Shown here piece after piece: positions 29,501 through 39,480 of a DNA stretch of 64,000 nt. The stretch spans positions 7,719,878-7,783,877 of the forward strand of contig LR746264.1 of NCBI GenBank assembly GCA_902729315.2, written 5' to 3'. The DNA comes from Spirodela intermedia. Lineage: Eukaryota > Streptophyta > Magnoliopsida > Alismatales > Araceae. Numbering within the stretch: the first letter of the stretch is position 1; each line of letters opens with the position of its first letter. The position numbers and the translations under genes are program-made. The notes beneath the pieces were generated by a model that was not told the DNA's origin, made no database searches, and saw nothing but the letters and a program-made list of their open reading frames with translations.

Positions 29501-30704
29501 GAGTGGGGGTGGGGGCCTTATGTATTCGTCGCGTTATCCTACCTCTTCCCAGGTATCACCTGATTGTTCTTCATCTTCTTCTTCTTCTTCTTCATCATCT
29601 GGGGAAACAACGCGTTTCAGCTGAGGAGGCCGGTGGCGGGAAGACGTCGATTGGCACGGGCGTGGTGGCCGGGATAGCGGCCGGAGGCGCTATCCTAGCG
29701 GTTGGGATGATATTCCTGGCCGTCTACGCCATGAAGCAGAGGAGAAGGGCTCAGAGGGCCGTGGAACAGAGTAGACCTTTTGGTGAGTTTCGGAAGAACA
29801 GGATACCTGGATCTCCACCCCGCCATTGTTTCCTTATTTCTTGGCTCGTTTCCTTCAGCATCATGGGGGTCGGCGGGGAAAGACGCCAGCGGCGCGCCGC
29901 AGCTGAAGGGAGCGAGATTCTTCTCCTTCGACGAGCTCAATAGGAGCACCAACGGCTTCTCAGAAGCTAATGAGATCGGATCCGGAGGCTACGGGAGGGT
30001 AAAAAAAACCATTCATGTCTCCATCTCTCGGCCTTCCCTATGATTTCTGCTTCATCGAGAGGCCCATCGTGAATTGTACTCCTCTTCCCCCCGATCCTCA
30101 GGTCTACAGGGGCGTTCTTCCGGGGGGCCAACTCGTCGCCATCAAAAGAGCGCATCAGGGATCCACGCGAGGTGCGCAGGAGTTCAAGACCGAGATCGAG
30201 CTGCTCTCGAGGGTCCATCACAGGAACCTCGTTGGCCTCGTCGGCTTCTGCTTCGACCAGAATGAACAGATGCTTGTCTACGAGTACATCCCCAACGGAA
30301 CCCTAAGGGAGAGCTTGTCCGGTGAGCTAACCGCTGAAGGAAATTCTCCGGCGAGGACCATGAATCCCTCCGTAACCGGAGTAGATCTTCGTGCAGGGAA
30401 GAGCGGGATCCAGCTCAACTGGAATTGGAGGCTGAGGGTCGCCCTTGGCTCGGCGAGGGGACTAGCCTACCTCCACGAGCTCGCAGATCCGCCGATCATC
30501 CACAGAGACGTCAAGAGCAGCAACATCATCCTGGACGAGGATTTGACGGCCAAAGTTTCCGACTTTGGTCTCTCCAAGCTGATCTCTGACTGGGAAAAGG
30601 GACACGTCTACACCCAAGTCAAAGGAACCCTGGTGAGACTTCCTGCTTCCCTCCCTCCCCAGAAGTGAACTCTCCCCTTCTGTTCGCTGAGGGTCTCATT
30701 GGGT

Positions 30705-30742
<38 letters not shown>

Positions 30743-30815
30743 GCTCTCTCTCTCTCTCTCCCCCCCCTCTCTCTCTCTCTCTCTCCCGCTCTCTCTCTCT
30801 CTCTCTCTCCCCCCT

Positions 30816-30852
<37 letters not shown>

Positions 30853-31027
30853 CTGTGTCTGTATCTCTCTCTCTCTCCTCTCTCTCCCTCTCTCCCCTCT
30901 CTCTCTCTCCCCCCCTCTCTCTCTCTCTCCCGCTCTCTCTCTCTCTCTCTCCTCTCTCCCCCCTCTCTCTCTTCTCTCTCTCTCTCTCTCCGCTCTCTCT
31001 CTCTCTCCCCCCTCTCTCTCTCTCTCC

Positions 31028-31064
<37 letters not shown>

Positions 31065-31102
31065 CTCTCTCTCTCTCTCTCCCCCTCTCTCTCTCTCTCT
31101 CC

Positions 31103-31146
<44 letters not shown>

Positions 31147-31687
31147 TTCTCTTTCTCTGTCGCAGGGCTACCTCGATCCGGAGTACTATATGACCCAGAT
31201 GCTGACGGACAGGAGTGACGTCTATAGCTTCGGGGTGGTGATGCTGGAGCTGATCACCGGGAAGGTACCCGTCGCGAAGGGGAGATACATCGTTCGCGAT
31301 ATCAGCGCCACCATGAACTCGCAGGACCGGGACCTATGCGGCCTGACGGACTCCATCGATCCGTACCTCCGCAACTCGCCGGCCCTCGCCGGCTTTGGCA
31401 GGTTCGTCGATCTGGCCATGCGCTGCGTCGAGGGTTCGGCGGCGGCGCGCCCCACAATGAGCGATGTCGTGAAAGAGATCGAGTCCATCTTGCGGGACGA
31501 AGGGGTCAACACGGCCCCCCCCTCTTCGGCCTCCTCCGCCACAGACATCAGCGCGGCGAGCGGCGGCGGCGGCCGCGCCCGCCCCCGCCACCCCTACGGC
31601 GACCCCGTGGTGAGGAAGGAGGTGAGCAGCGACTCATTCGACTACGGCGGCGTCTACGCCTTGCTCGCCATGGTAAAACCGAAGTAG
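26507..31687 (+). CDS. LRR receptor-like kinase, LRR-VIII-1 (HPCA1/At5g49760-like), copy 3, intact
   Basis: Nineteen exons: 26507-26624, 26830-26953, 27043-27114, 27194-27268, 27375-27446, 27548-27709, 27822-27896, 27985-28056, 28181-28252, 28342-28410, 28508-28582, 28671-28742, 28842-28976, 29077-29552, 29621-29782, 29859-29998, 30102-30321, 30397-30632, 31166-31687. Sum 2949 nt, 982 aa, no stop. The start gives a signal peptide ([21 protein letters not shown]). Then LRR N-cap (SSTDPSD..PPSW..DDPCG), LRRs encoded one per exon, cysteine module (C431, C436, C447, C449), membrane helix about 568-590, RD kinase with GSGGYGR loop, K672, HRD 766-768, DFG 786-788. The cytosolic tail is rich in Ser/Gly/Ala (ends AMVKPK). 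Intron 2 has a weak GTCAGA donor, as in copies 2 and 4. Predicted to be a plasma-membrane receptor kinase; the ligand is unknown, with hydrogen peroxide a family-based guess. Confidence 0.93.
30703..31160. repeat. Long CT microsatellite filling intron 18 of RLK3
   Basis: Over 450 bases of almost pure CT dinucleotides with C-run interruptions and recurring 'cccgctctctct' phrases, inside a 533-base intron (30633-31165). The tract runs to within about 20 bases of the acceptor (tctgtcgcag), giving an extreme polypyrimidine tract. It is open in several frames, which makes a false Ser/Leu/Pro-rich reading fused to the last kinase exon; normal splicing removes it. Confidence 0.95.
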
Positions 31688-31704
31688 CAGAACCGAGTTC
31701 CCCT

Positions 31705-32915
31705 GATGCAAGACGATCTAGCCCCCCATCATTTGAGGAAGGTGGAGCCGTTCAAGACGGAGAACTGGAAACGCATGAAGTGGGGTACTTGGATCTCGCT
31801 GTGGAACCAACCGTCCGCCGCTCACGTCGCCATCGAAGACGACCTGAAACAGGCGCATTTATCTTTTATTAAGAACCGTTCAGTCTTGCTGTTTCAGTTA
31901 CCCACTAAGTTCCACCGTCGCCCCGGCTTGGGTTGGTCAGAGGACCACGCCGCTCCCGGTCTGGAGCTTCTCCTCCCCCCCCCCTCTCTTCCCCCACTTC
32001 TTCTTCCTTCCATCCCGTCGCCGTCAGCTTGCCCTCACCTTAGCCACAGCCCAGCCCACCTCTCGCTGTCCCTGCTGCCTGCTGCCGTCGCCCTCATTTT
32101 CACCTCCACCTTCAACCGTCGTCACCGTCTGCCGCCGCCACCGCCTCCATCCCTGCCTCCGCCCTTCACTGTTCTAACCCCCCACTCGCTGCCACCGTCG
32201 ACCACCGTCGCCATCCCTGCTTCCGTCGCCCTTACCTTCGCCCTCCCCTTCCATCGCCGCTAGCCCTCGAATCGATACCTGCTGCCACCATCGTCCGCCA
32301 CCGTTTCCATGATCATCCGACGGCCTCCACCGTCGCCGTCTTCCGCCGTCGCCGCCGTTCTGCCTTCTGGCCGCCCGCCCAGTCGCTAACCCTACTATTC
32401 TCTCTCGCCGTCGCCGCCCGATTCGCCCATCTCTCTCCTTCCGGCTGGGGTTTTAATCGAACCGGATCGTGAGCCCTGGCCTCCCGGCCCAAACGGTCCA
32501 CTTCGAACCACACCAGTCCGCCTCCTGATTCAAGTCACCCGGTCAGTGGTCAACATAATCGGTCAACGGTCAAATCTTCATCCAATGGATCTAAATGCTC
32601 TAGTATATCTTCTCCACTCTCTCCGCTTCATTTGTTGATTTAATATACTTTCTTGCTACGGTCGCATGAGAGACCACAGGATAGCCACCTTTGCATGTTC
32701 ATATGACCTTAACCTTGTGATGGGATATTATCTGATTAATTAAATTACAAATATCTGACTCAATAGTTTATCTAAACTATGTATTTCGGTCATTTTATTA
32801 TTGTGGGGAAAGTCTTGACCTATATGAGACTCCTTACTCTTCTTTCTAAGTCCTTTGTCTAAATCTGTTTATTAACTTTAGCTGTTATCCCCACTGCATA
32901 TATTCTTCACCCTGT
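31705..32915 (+). mobile_element. GC-rich insert downstream of RLK3 (probable retroelement piece)
   Basis: RLK2 and RLK4 run straight from the RLK stop into 'cctcctccccattt'-like sequence before ALG6. In RLK3 this join is broken at about 31704 and resumes at about 32916, so 1.2 kb was inserted. The insert has a CCG/TCC-rich block (31930-32560) resembling, in opposite orientation, 12230-12990, then AT-rich sequence. No credible protein; the long frame at its start is the RLK 3' flank plus low-complexity codons. Confidence 0.5.
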
Positions 32916-32919
32916 ATCA

Positions 32920-33148
32920 TCCTCTCTCCTCCCCATTTACAAAAAAAAAACAAGCTTGATGAAAGTTTGAAGATAACTTTTATTACATTGAAGTTGGAGA
33001 ATCAAAGATTTTCTTTTCTGATGAAAACCTAGGAGAGGGGAGCTTAAGGTCCCTTAGGGGGCACTTTTTTGATGTTTGAATATAGAGCCAAGATGACAAA
33101 GTGAGAGAAGTGGGGGGTCATAATCAATACTTCAAATAGAAAACGGTA
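32920..33148 (-). pseudogene. ALG6 pseudogene, 3' part
   Basis: Matches 49845-50080, the ALG6 stop region and last exon: 'ggagaatcaaagattttctt', 'aggagagg', 'gatgtttgaatatagagccaa', 'gatgacaaa', 'cttcaaatagaaaa'. It joins RLK3 to ALG6 in the same convergent arrangement as RLK4. The match stops at 'ggta' (33145-33148), where an LTR element is inserted, and resumes at 37252. Many differences are C-to-T or G-to-A, as expected of methylated, silenced DNA. Confidence 0.85.
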
Positions 33149-33733
33149 TTGTCTAAATATTTTCTATCATTGTTAAGAAAATTCAGCAATTTTAAAATTT
33201 ATAAATGTTAGAAAATAAGTTAATTCAGAAATATTTAATTTTATAAGTTTTTTCCAGGTTGAACACAAAGAAGATAAAAAATTACTTTGATGTGGAATTA
33301 ATTTCCAATTGATAGATTAATTTTCTAGAATTTTACTTATAAAAAATAATAAAAATAATTAGAAAAACCAAATTAGCGATTTTGATGTCACGAGATGTCA
33401 ACTTGTGAAGAATACTCTCAAATTTGAGTTGTCAAAAATATTTCTCAAAATCAAAGCAAAAACACTTAGAATAAACTTTGATTTTAAAAGAGAAATTGTT
33501 CGTAACACAATATAGAACTTAATCAAACTTTTTATAAATTAAAACAAAGTAAAGATCATGTAAAGATTCAAGTTTTATGAAAAAATAGGCAGAACAATTG
33601 TGGATCAAATTTCCTCCTTAATTTGATCTATTTGTGCAAGTGTGGTGCACCGAGTAGATTCCTACATGGTCTTGTGGATGAATGATGATTTTAACAACTA
33701 TCACTTGCCACTAAATCGACTGTCTTTGGTCCC

Positions 33734-34020
33734 ATGGCATGCTGAGCATCATATGATTAGACCATTGTGAATCGATGCTGATCAAGAACTTTAAGTTCTT
33801 GGTATTGTGGCGCTTCACTCACCATTGAATTAGCCTCATCTAGTCACGTGGTGCATTGATTGATGCAAGATCAATCCATCGTGAATTGCTGCAATATGAG
33901 CACTTTTAAGTTTCAGGTATCATGATGCATCATCACCTACCGTGGGATTAGCCTTTTCTAATTATATGGTGTGTTGAGTCTTATAAGATTTGTCTATCGC
34001 AAACCAATACCCTAAAACAT
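33734..34020. repeat. Tandem units of about 115 bases in the left LTR
   Basis: Three diverged units beginning near 33734, 33849 and 33967, each with 'tg(a/t)g(c/t)...', 'caatccatcgtgaat'-like, 'ttaagtt(c/t)ttggtat' and 'ggcgcttcactcaccat..gattagcc' phrases. A related fragment in the opposite orientation is at 18430-18790. Confidence 0.5.
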
Positions 34021-34594
34021 AGAGAAAAGCTTCAATCCCACATCAGATTTTTTGATAGAAATATCACATATATATTATAATATTTCCTTTTCCATCTTAC
34101 AAGTCTCTAATCCAAGTGCAAGTCATAGGCTGCAAGAATGGTTGTCTAGTGGCCCATTATGATAATAAAATATTATTATAATAAATATATTTTCTATTTT
34201 CTATTTTTAAAAAAAGAAGAAATACATTAACTCCTCTAACCTCTATCCTTCAAAATGAACTATATAAAGCTACATTTCTTTCTACAAATTAAAAAAAACT
34301 AAAATGAAACAAATTAATAACTAAAAATCAAGCATTAACATTTTTCTTCATTTACCCCATTTGCATCATATTTTCTTGAAATTGTTGTTGGTGCTGCTTA
34401 AATTTGTGTTGCATCTCTTGTTAAAAAATTACTAGACTTTGCATCATTTGACTTATCATTTACTGCAACATACTCATAGAAGAATTAATTTACAAAGATG
34501 AAACATTAGATGAAAAACCCAGACTTTGGGCAAATGGTAGCATGATTTTTTTGCTCCTGAATATCCAACTAACCAATTAATTTCTTATAACATA

Positions 34595-35870
34595 CTATAT
34601 TTTTCTTTGACAAATACGCCAACAGCTTTGAAATGAAAAATCTTTTTTATGCAATTCCAATAGCACGCTTAGTGTCACATTAGATGAATAACATAGATTA
34701 ACTTGCATAGATCTAGATTTATTTTCAGTTGGTTTATTTTGAGAAAATTGAGAAAAAAATGAATTATGGATGAATAACATAGATTAGTTGGGTGACTTCT
34801 CCAATTAGGATTATGTCCATGACATGAGCACTAAATTTAGAATATCCATATGTAGCTTGAGCTTCAGCTATATTTGATGATTCAGGTTGTTCAACATGTG
34901 GACAATTTTCTTTATTATGTTTCCTATCTCCACATTTTGAGCAACCTAAATATGACACATTAGAAGAATTAAAATTATTTTTAGTCATGAAAATATCAAG
35001 CTTTTCATACAAAAATTTCATGTTATTCATTTACTATTTATTCTCTTTCAAATCAGATTTCAATTTTATATCCTCAATTTTTTTTGTATCAATTATTCCT
35101 CCCTTTCTATTTGAACTTATATCATAATTAGATGCAAAGGCTTGATTCATTGAATTTTCACTCAAGTTTTCTAAAACATTATATGCATCATCTTTACTTA
35201 TATTTAAAAATAATTCTTCACATGCTCCATCTACTATTTGCTTAAAAAGGGGAAGTAATTTATTATAAAACATTTCAACTATTTAACCTTTAGGAATACT
35301 ATGGTGTGGACATTTTCTCATCAAGTCTTTCATTCTAGCCCATGGCCCATGAAAAGTTTTTTTTGAATTTTGTGAAAAATCTAAAATTACCTTCCTCATG
35401 GTTTTAGTTTTTACTCTATAATAAAATATGTCTAAAAAATCTTAAAATAATATAGTGAATGTTCTATTATTTCCATCTAAAGTACAAAACCAATAACTAA
35501 CTTCATCCTCAAGAGAAAATAGAAATAAAGTTAGTCTGATAGAATCATCCACTTCCCTAATGGTAGCATAAATTCTTTGAAATTCTCTTAGATAAGCATA
35601 AGGATCTTCATGTTGACGGGCATAAAAAGTAGGTAACATTTTAAATATACTAAGTTTAATTTACTTATCAGAAATAAGGTTTTGTAAAAGGTCTTCACAT
35701 GAATATGGGGTGAAATTATCCTTCAATAATCTAGGTGGTTGATTGGCATTTTGAGGATTTATATTTTTAAATTTTGTAATAGAAGACTTTTTCTTCCTAA
35801 TTTCAAAAAATTCTAGCCTTGAGTTTAATGATCTCTTACTTAGCACGGACCATAGAAAGTAAAGCAACAC
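34595..35870 (-). pseudogene. Gypsy gag remnant with CCHC zinc knuckle
   Basis: Read from 35870 down to 34764 in several broken frames. A leading segment (NANQPPRLLKDNFTP, 35661-35870). A retrotransposon gag core (EDPYAYLREFQRIYATI..RLTLFLFSLEDEVSYWF, 35442-35639). A follow-on segment (FYNKLLPLFKQIVDGACEE..DDAYNVLENLSEN, 35034-35273). A zinc knuckle CSKCGDRKHNKENC, which is CX2CX4HX4C (34764-35030). This order is standard for plant Ty3/gypsy gag. Frame breaks and stops show it is dead, and no protease, reverse transcriptase or integrase follows. Confidence 0.85.
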
Positions 35871-35991
35871 AAACTAATAAAATAATACAATTTGAAAAAA
35901 AATAAACAAAGACAACTATCGTAATTTTTTATAAATAGATATTTTTTATCTATCACACTGATCATAAATATTAGTAATTTTTAAAAACCTT

Positions 35992-36009
35992 CTCTAACAA
36001 TGGTGCCAA
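35992..36009 (-). other. Retrotransposon primer-binding site (tRNA-Asp type, degenerate)
   Basis: On the minus strand the LTR end CAAACA is followed by AATT and TTGGCACCATTGTTAGAGA, a degenerate version of the tRNA-Asp site seen at 14262. The LTR-end/AATT/TTGGC junction is the same in both elements, which suggests related lineages. Confidence 0.65.
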
Positions 36010-37251
36010 AATTTGTTTGAATATTTTCTATCATTATTTAAAAGATTCAATAAATTTAAAATTTATAAATGCTGGAAAATAATCCAATTAAAAAATATTT
36101 CATTTTATCCAAGTTGAACACAAGGAAGATAAAAAATTAGTTAGTTATATTTATAATTTTCAATTGATACACTATTTCTTTAGAACTTTTAATTAATAAA
36201 AGTAATTAAAAAACTAAATTATGGATTGTGACGTCAACATACATTAGCCCATGAAGAACATCCCTAAATTTGAGTTGTTGGAGATACATCGACTTGTATT
36301 TCTCTAAAACAAAGCCAAAATATTTTGAATTAAATTTTGATTTCAAAGGAAAACTTATTTGTAACATGATGTAGGATTGAATCAAACTTTTTATGATGTA
36401 ATATGATGTAGTAAAAATCATGTAAAGATTCAAGTTTTATGGAAGAATGATTGGAATAGTCATTGATTGAATTTCCTCTCGAATTCAATCAATGTGTGTA
36501 GGCCCGGTGCACCGAATAAATTCCTATATGATCTCGAGTCAATAAATGATGATCCAACAACTATCACTTGCTAGAATTGACCAATGGTGGTGATTCGACA
36601 CTGAGCATAAATTCTTCACTATTTCTATCAGGTGTAGAATGGGACAATTTCATGGATGAAGTTTAGTTTTTGTAGTGACTGAATTATAAAGAAATTGAGA
36701 AAAAATCATTGTTTGTATCAGATGATGATTTGGTTTGTCACCACTAAAGAAGAGAGAATGTGGTTGTGGAGAGCAATCGATTGATCAAAGATGCCCAATT
36801 CTTCTTTCCCTAGTATTTTTCAATCTTCTTGTATGTTAATTTCCTCAATTTCATCAAGTTCATAGAATCATCCACCATACTTCTCACCATATTTGTTACA
36901 TATGCCGTTGATGTGGAAAACCTTAAAAAAAGAAATTAGTCCCAAAATTATTATTTTTATTATATATCATAATAAGCTCATAAAAAAATAGGAAAATTCA
37001 GAAAAAAATCATTAAAAAAATCAATTAATACAAAAGGATTTTGATAATAATAATATTAATAATAATTGGTAAAACTCCAAATATTTCTTGGCTAATGTTA
37101 ATATGTAATTTCTAGAAATTAACAATAAACTCATATAAATAAGCTAAATATCATTTTTTTAAAATTAAAGTAATTTGTAAATGTTTCTAAAAATTAAATA
37201 ATAAATTATAAAATATTAAGCATTTTATCAAGTAATTAATGAGAGTTATAA

Positions 37252-38085
37252 GGTACCTCCTTGGGGGCCATACTATCAAGTGGGCAAGTTGAAGTAGGGT
37301 AGAGGAGTAAGATGATAATGTCACCAATCTTAAACTTCAAGAATATACGAGGGCACACCCATGCACTTCAATAGGGAGGTAATCAATCAAGCCAAAAAGA
37401 GCGAGGAGGGCTCCACACTACATAGCCTGGTACATCAACCAGCCAAAGGCCATAGGTTCCTCCAATGCCAAAAGGTTGCTCGGAATAAGAGGAAAGAGAA
37501 CTGACTTCTCATGAACTACAGTGAGAAACAATTTGAGTTAATAAAATCGTAGATTAAATCAAAGGTATTAGAGCACAAAAGGTTGAACTAAGATGGAATG
37601 GACAATTTGACAACCTTGATAAGAGAGGAGACTGAAGGAGGAAGATGTATTTAGAAGTGTATAGAGGAATCCATCAGTGCTTGGTGGCACATAAACTAAA
37701 GAGCTTCAATGGTGCTACTCTCTCTCCACAACAATCTAGTTCCCTACCTTAGAGGGAGAACCACTTTGAGTAAGGTGTCCTATTGGGCTGGGCCAACATA
37801 AAATTTAATCTACTGGTATATTGACCCAATTTAAACCACTTTGAATTATAATTTACCAGATTAAGAAAAGGATATCATATATTGTGAAAAGACCCAATTC
37901 CCAACATGACTATTGACCAAGAACCACTAGTAGAGAAAAATCAAGAAGACAAGTATCATGAATTAGAAGTTGAAAAAGTCAAAAGAAGGAACTTAAAAAA
38001 CTAATTTTTGACTAAATAGGTTGTGATTCACATGAAGAGCCTAATGATACAATTGTTATTGGTACAACAAGGTATGAGCAAGATA
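37252..38085 (-). pseudogene. ALG6 pseudogene, last-exon body, deletion junction and 5' end
   Basis: 37252-37600 matches ALG6 exon 6 and the flanking intron (50077-50450) in order. Then 'acataaactaaagagcttcaa' (37690-37710; compare 50610-50630) jumps directly to 'tctctccacaacaatctag' (37720; compare 53840), so exons 1-4 and most of exon 5 were deleted. It continues through the ALG6 upstream flank ('tgggctgggcca', 'tgttgaccaagaaccacta'-type, 'aaaagtcaaaagaagg', matching 53905-54250). The duplicated unit therefore once contained all of ALG6 plus its upstream spacer. Heavy C-to-T and G-to-A change is evident. No function. Confidence 0.88.
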
Positions 38086-38149
38086 ATTAAGGACAAGGAA
38101 GCTTTATTGATTGCATAGAAGAATGATAAGAGGAAGAGTGTAAGTATTT

Positions 38150-39480
38150 ACTAAGTTGATCATAGCAGTGTAATATAATCTTTAGTAATATTTTAAAAAA
38201 TTCTTTAAAAAATTATATTTTTTTATGATTTTTATGCTAAATGATCAAAAGAAAATATATTTAAAAATTTGTGAAAAATAAAAATTCAAGTGTTGACATC
38301 AGGATGTTGTCTCACCAAATGAATGATGATTCAAGTTGAAAAAAAGTTCAATTTAGTGATTATTATGTAAATAATTACAAATGATTCAATTGATCAAATT
38401 GAGATGTATAAATGTCTAAAGAATTATAATTGAGTAAAGAAGAGTTTGAAATTTTAAAATCGTACACAAATTTACTAATTTGAAGATAATTAAGTTTAAA
38501 ATAAGTAAAACATATTTTGATATCACAATAATGATTGCCAAAATTTTACATATTTGAGATGATTATCATGCGATGTCCACAACCCCAAGACTCTGTTTAG
38601 ATTTAGATAATGTTAACAATCTCTAGGTCTCATTGAGAAGTCTAGAAAATGATAGTAGACGTTGATCAACTAAAGATATTTTTTTTGATGAATTCATGAT
38701 CTTTTTATCTATAATCCTTCATCAGTTAATAATGATAGTTTGAGAATCACATTGATGAAATTTGTATTGAAAATTGAGTGATTTTAATAGCTTGATCATT
38801 AACAGATGCTTCACAAAAAAATGACGATTTAATCAGATAAAAAATAGAAATTGTGGCTTTGGTAGGATTTGAAATTTTATCGATTGTTTAGCCATTTGAG
38901 ATAAGGTTAATATTTTACCAAAATACCCTTAAATAGTGACATTAGAGTTGTATTTCTTTCTCAAAAATATTTTCAACAATAAGTTTTTGACAAGTTTTGA
39001 CCGAGTTTTGGTCCTACATTAGTTTTCTCTTGATGTTTGAGACACATGTTTGTACCTCCTCTCTTCGAGTTTGCTCCCTCATAAATAAAATGGCTTGGAC
39101 CACTTTAAAAAAAGGGATCATTCAGGTGGTCTGCCCCCATAATACACATGTGTACGACCACTCTTTGCCCCACAACTATGTTTCTAACTTGTGTGCGGCA
39201 GCCTCCGAATTAGTTGTTGGGTCCTAGCTGGCCAATGGGTCTCCCCTTTTTTGCATGTTTTTTATTTAGTTTATTATTCTTCATTTTATCTCAAAAACAT
39301 GAATATAAAAATTATGTAAATTCACATAAAATTACATAATTAACCAAAAATTCACATTAGTTAGCTAAAAATCCCTTTTCTTAATTTAGCAAAAATATAA
39401 GTCTATTTATCATGAGTTAATGCATAAAATATATTATTAATTAATTATTGTATTATGATAATAAAGACTTATTACACCCC
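38150..39480 (-). repeat. Dispersed AT-rich repeat, copy C
   Basis: Matches copy B from 'gtgtaatataat' (38169) through 'gaagaattataattgagtaaa', 'gatgattatcatgcgatgtccacaa', 'gacatgtttgtacctcc'-region and ends with 'attatgataataaagacttatta' (39455-39473). Followed by 'cccctcacttaaatcattgctagtccctt', a phrase typical of plant gypsy 3' regions. Confidence 0.6.

Larger units (their letters stand above)
33149..37251 (-). mobile_element. LTR retrotransposon inserted in the ALG6 pseudogene
   Basis: Left LTR from 33150 (tgtctaaatattttctatc) aligns over roughly 560-600 bases with a right copy from 36014 (tgtttgaatattttctatc). Shared phrases include 'gtaaagattcaagttttatg', 'ggtgcaccga' and 'caactatcacttgc'. 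Between them, read on the minus strand, are a primer site (about 35992-36009) and a gag remnant. The four bases 'ggta' flank it on both sides (33145-33148, 37252-37255), consistent with a target duplication in the ALG6 last exon. The part right of about 36610 does not match the left LTR, so the upstream LTR is truncated, recombined or hit by another insertion. No pol is present. Confidence 0.75.

Noticed and set aside
30665-31687. 340-codon open frame rich in Ser/Leu/Pro joined to the kinase end of RLK3
   Set aside because: It is the CT microsatellite of intron 18 read through into exon 19; the acceptor at 31165 and the other copies show this part is intronic.
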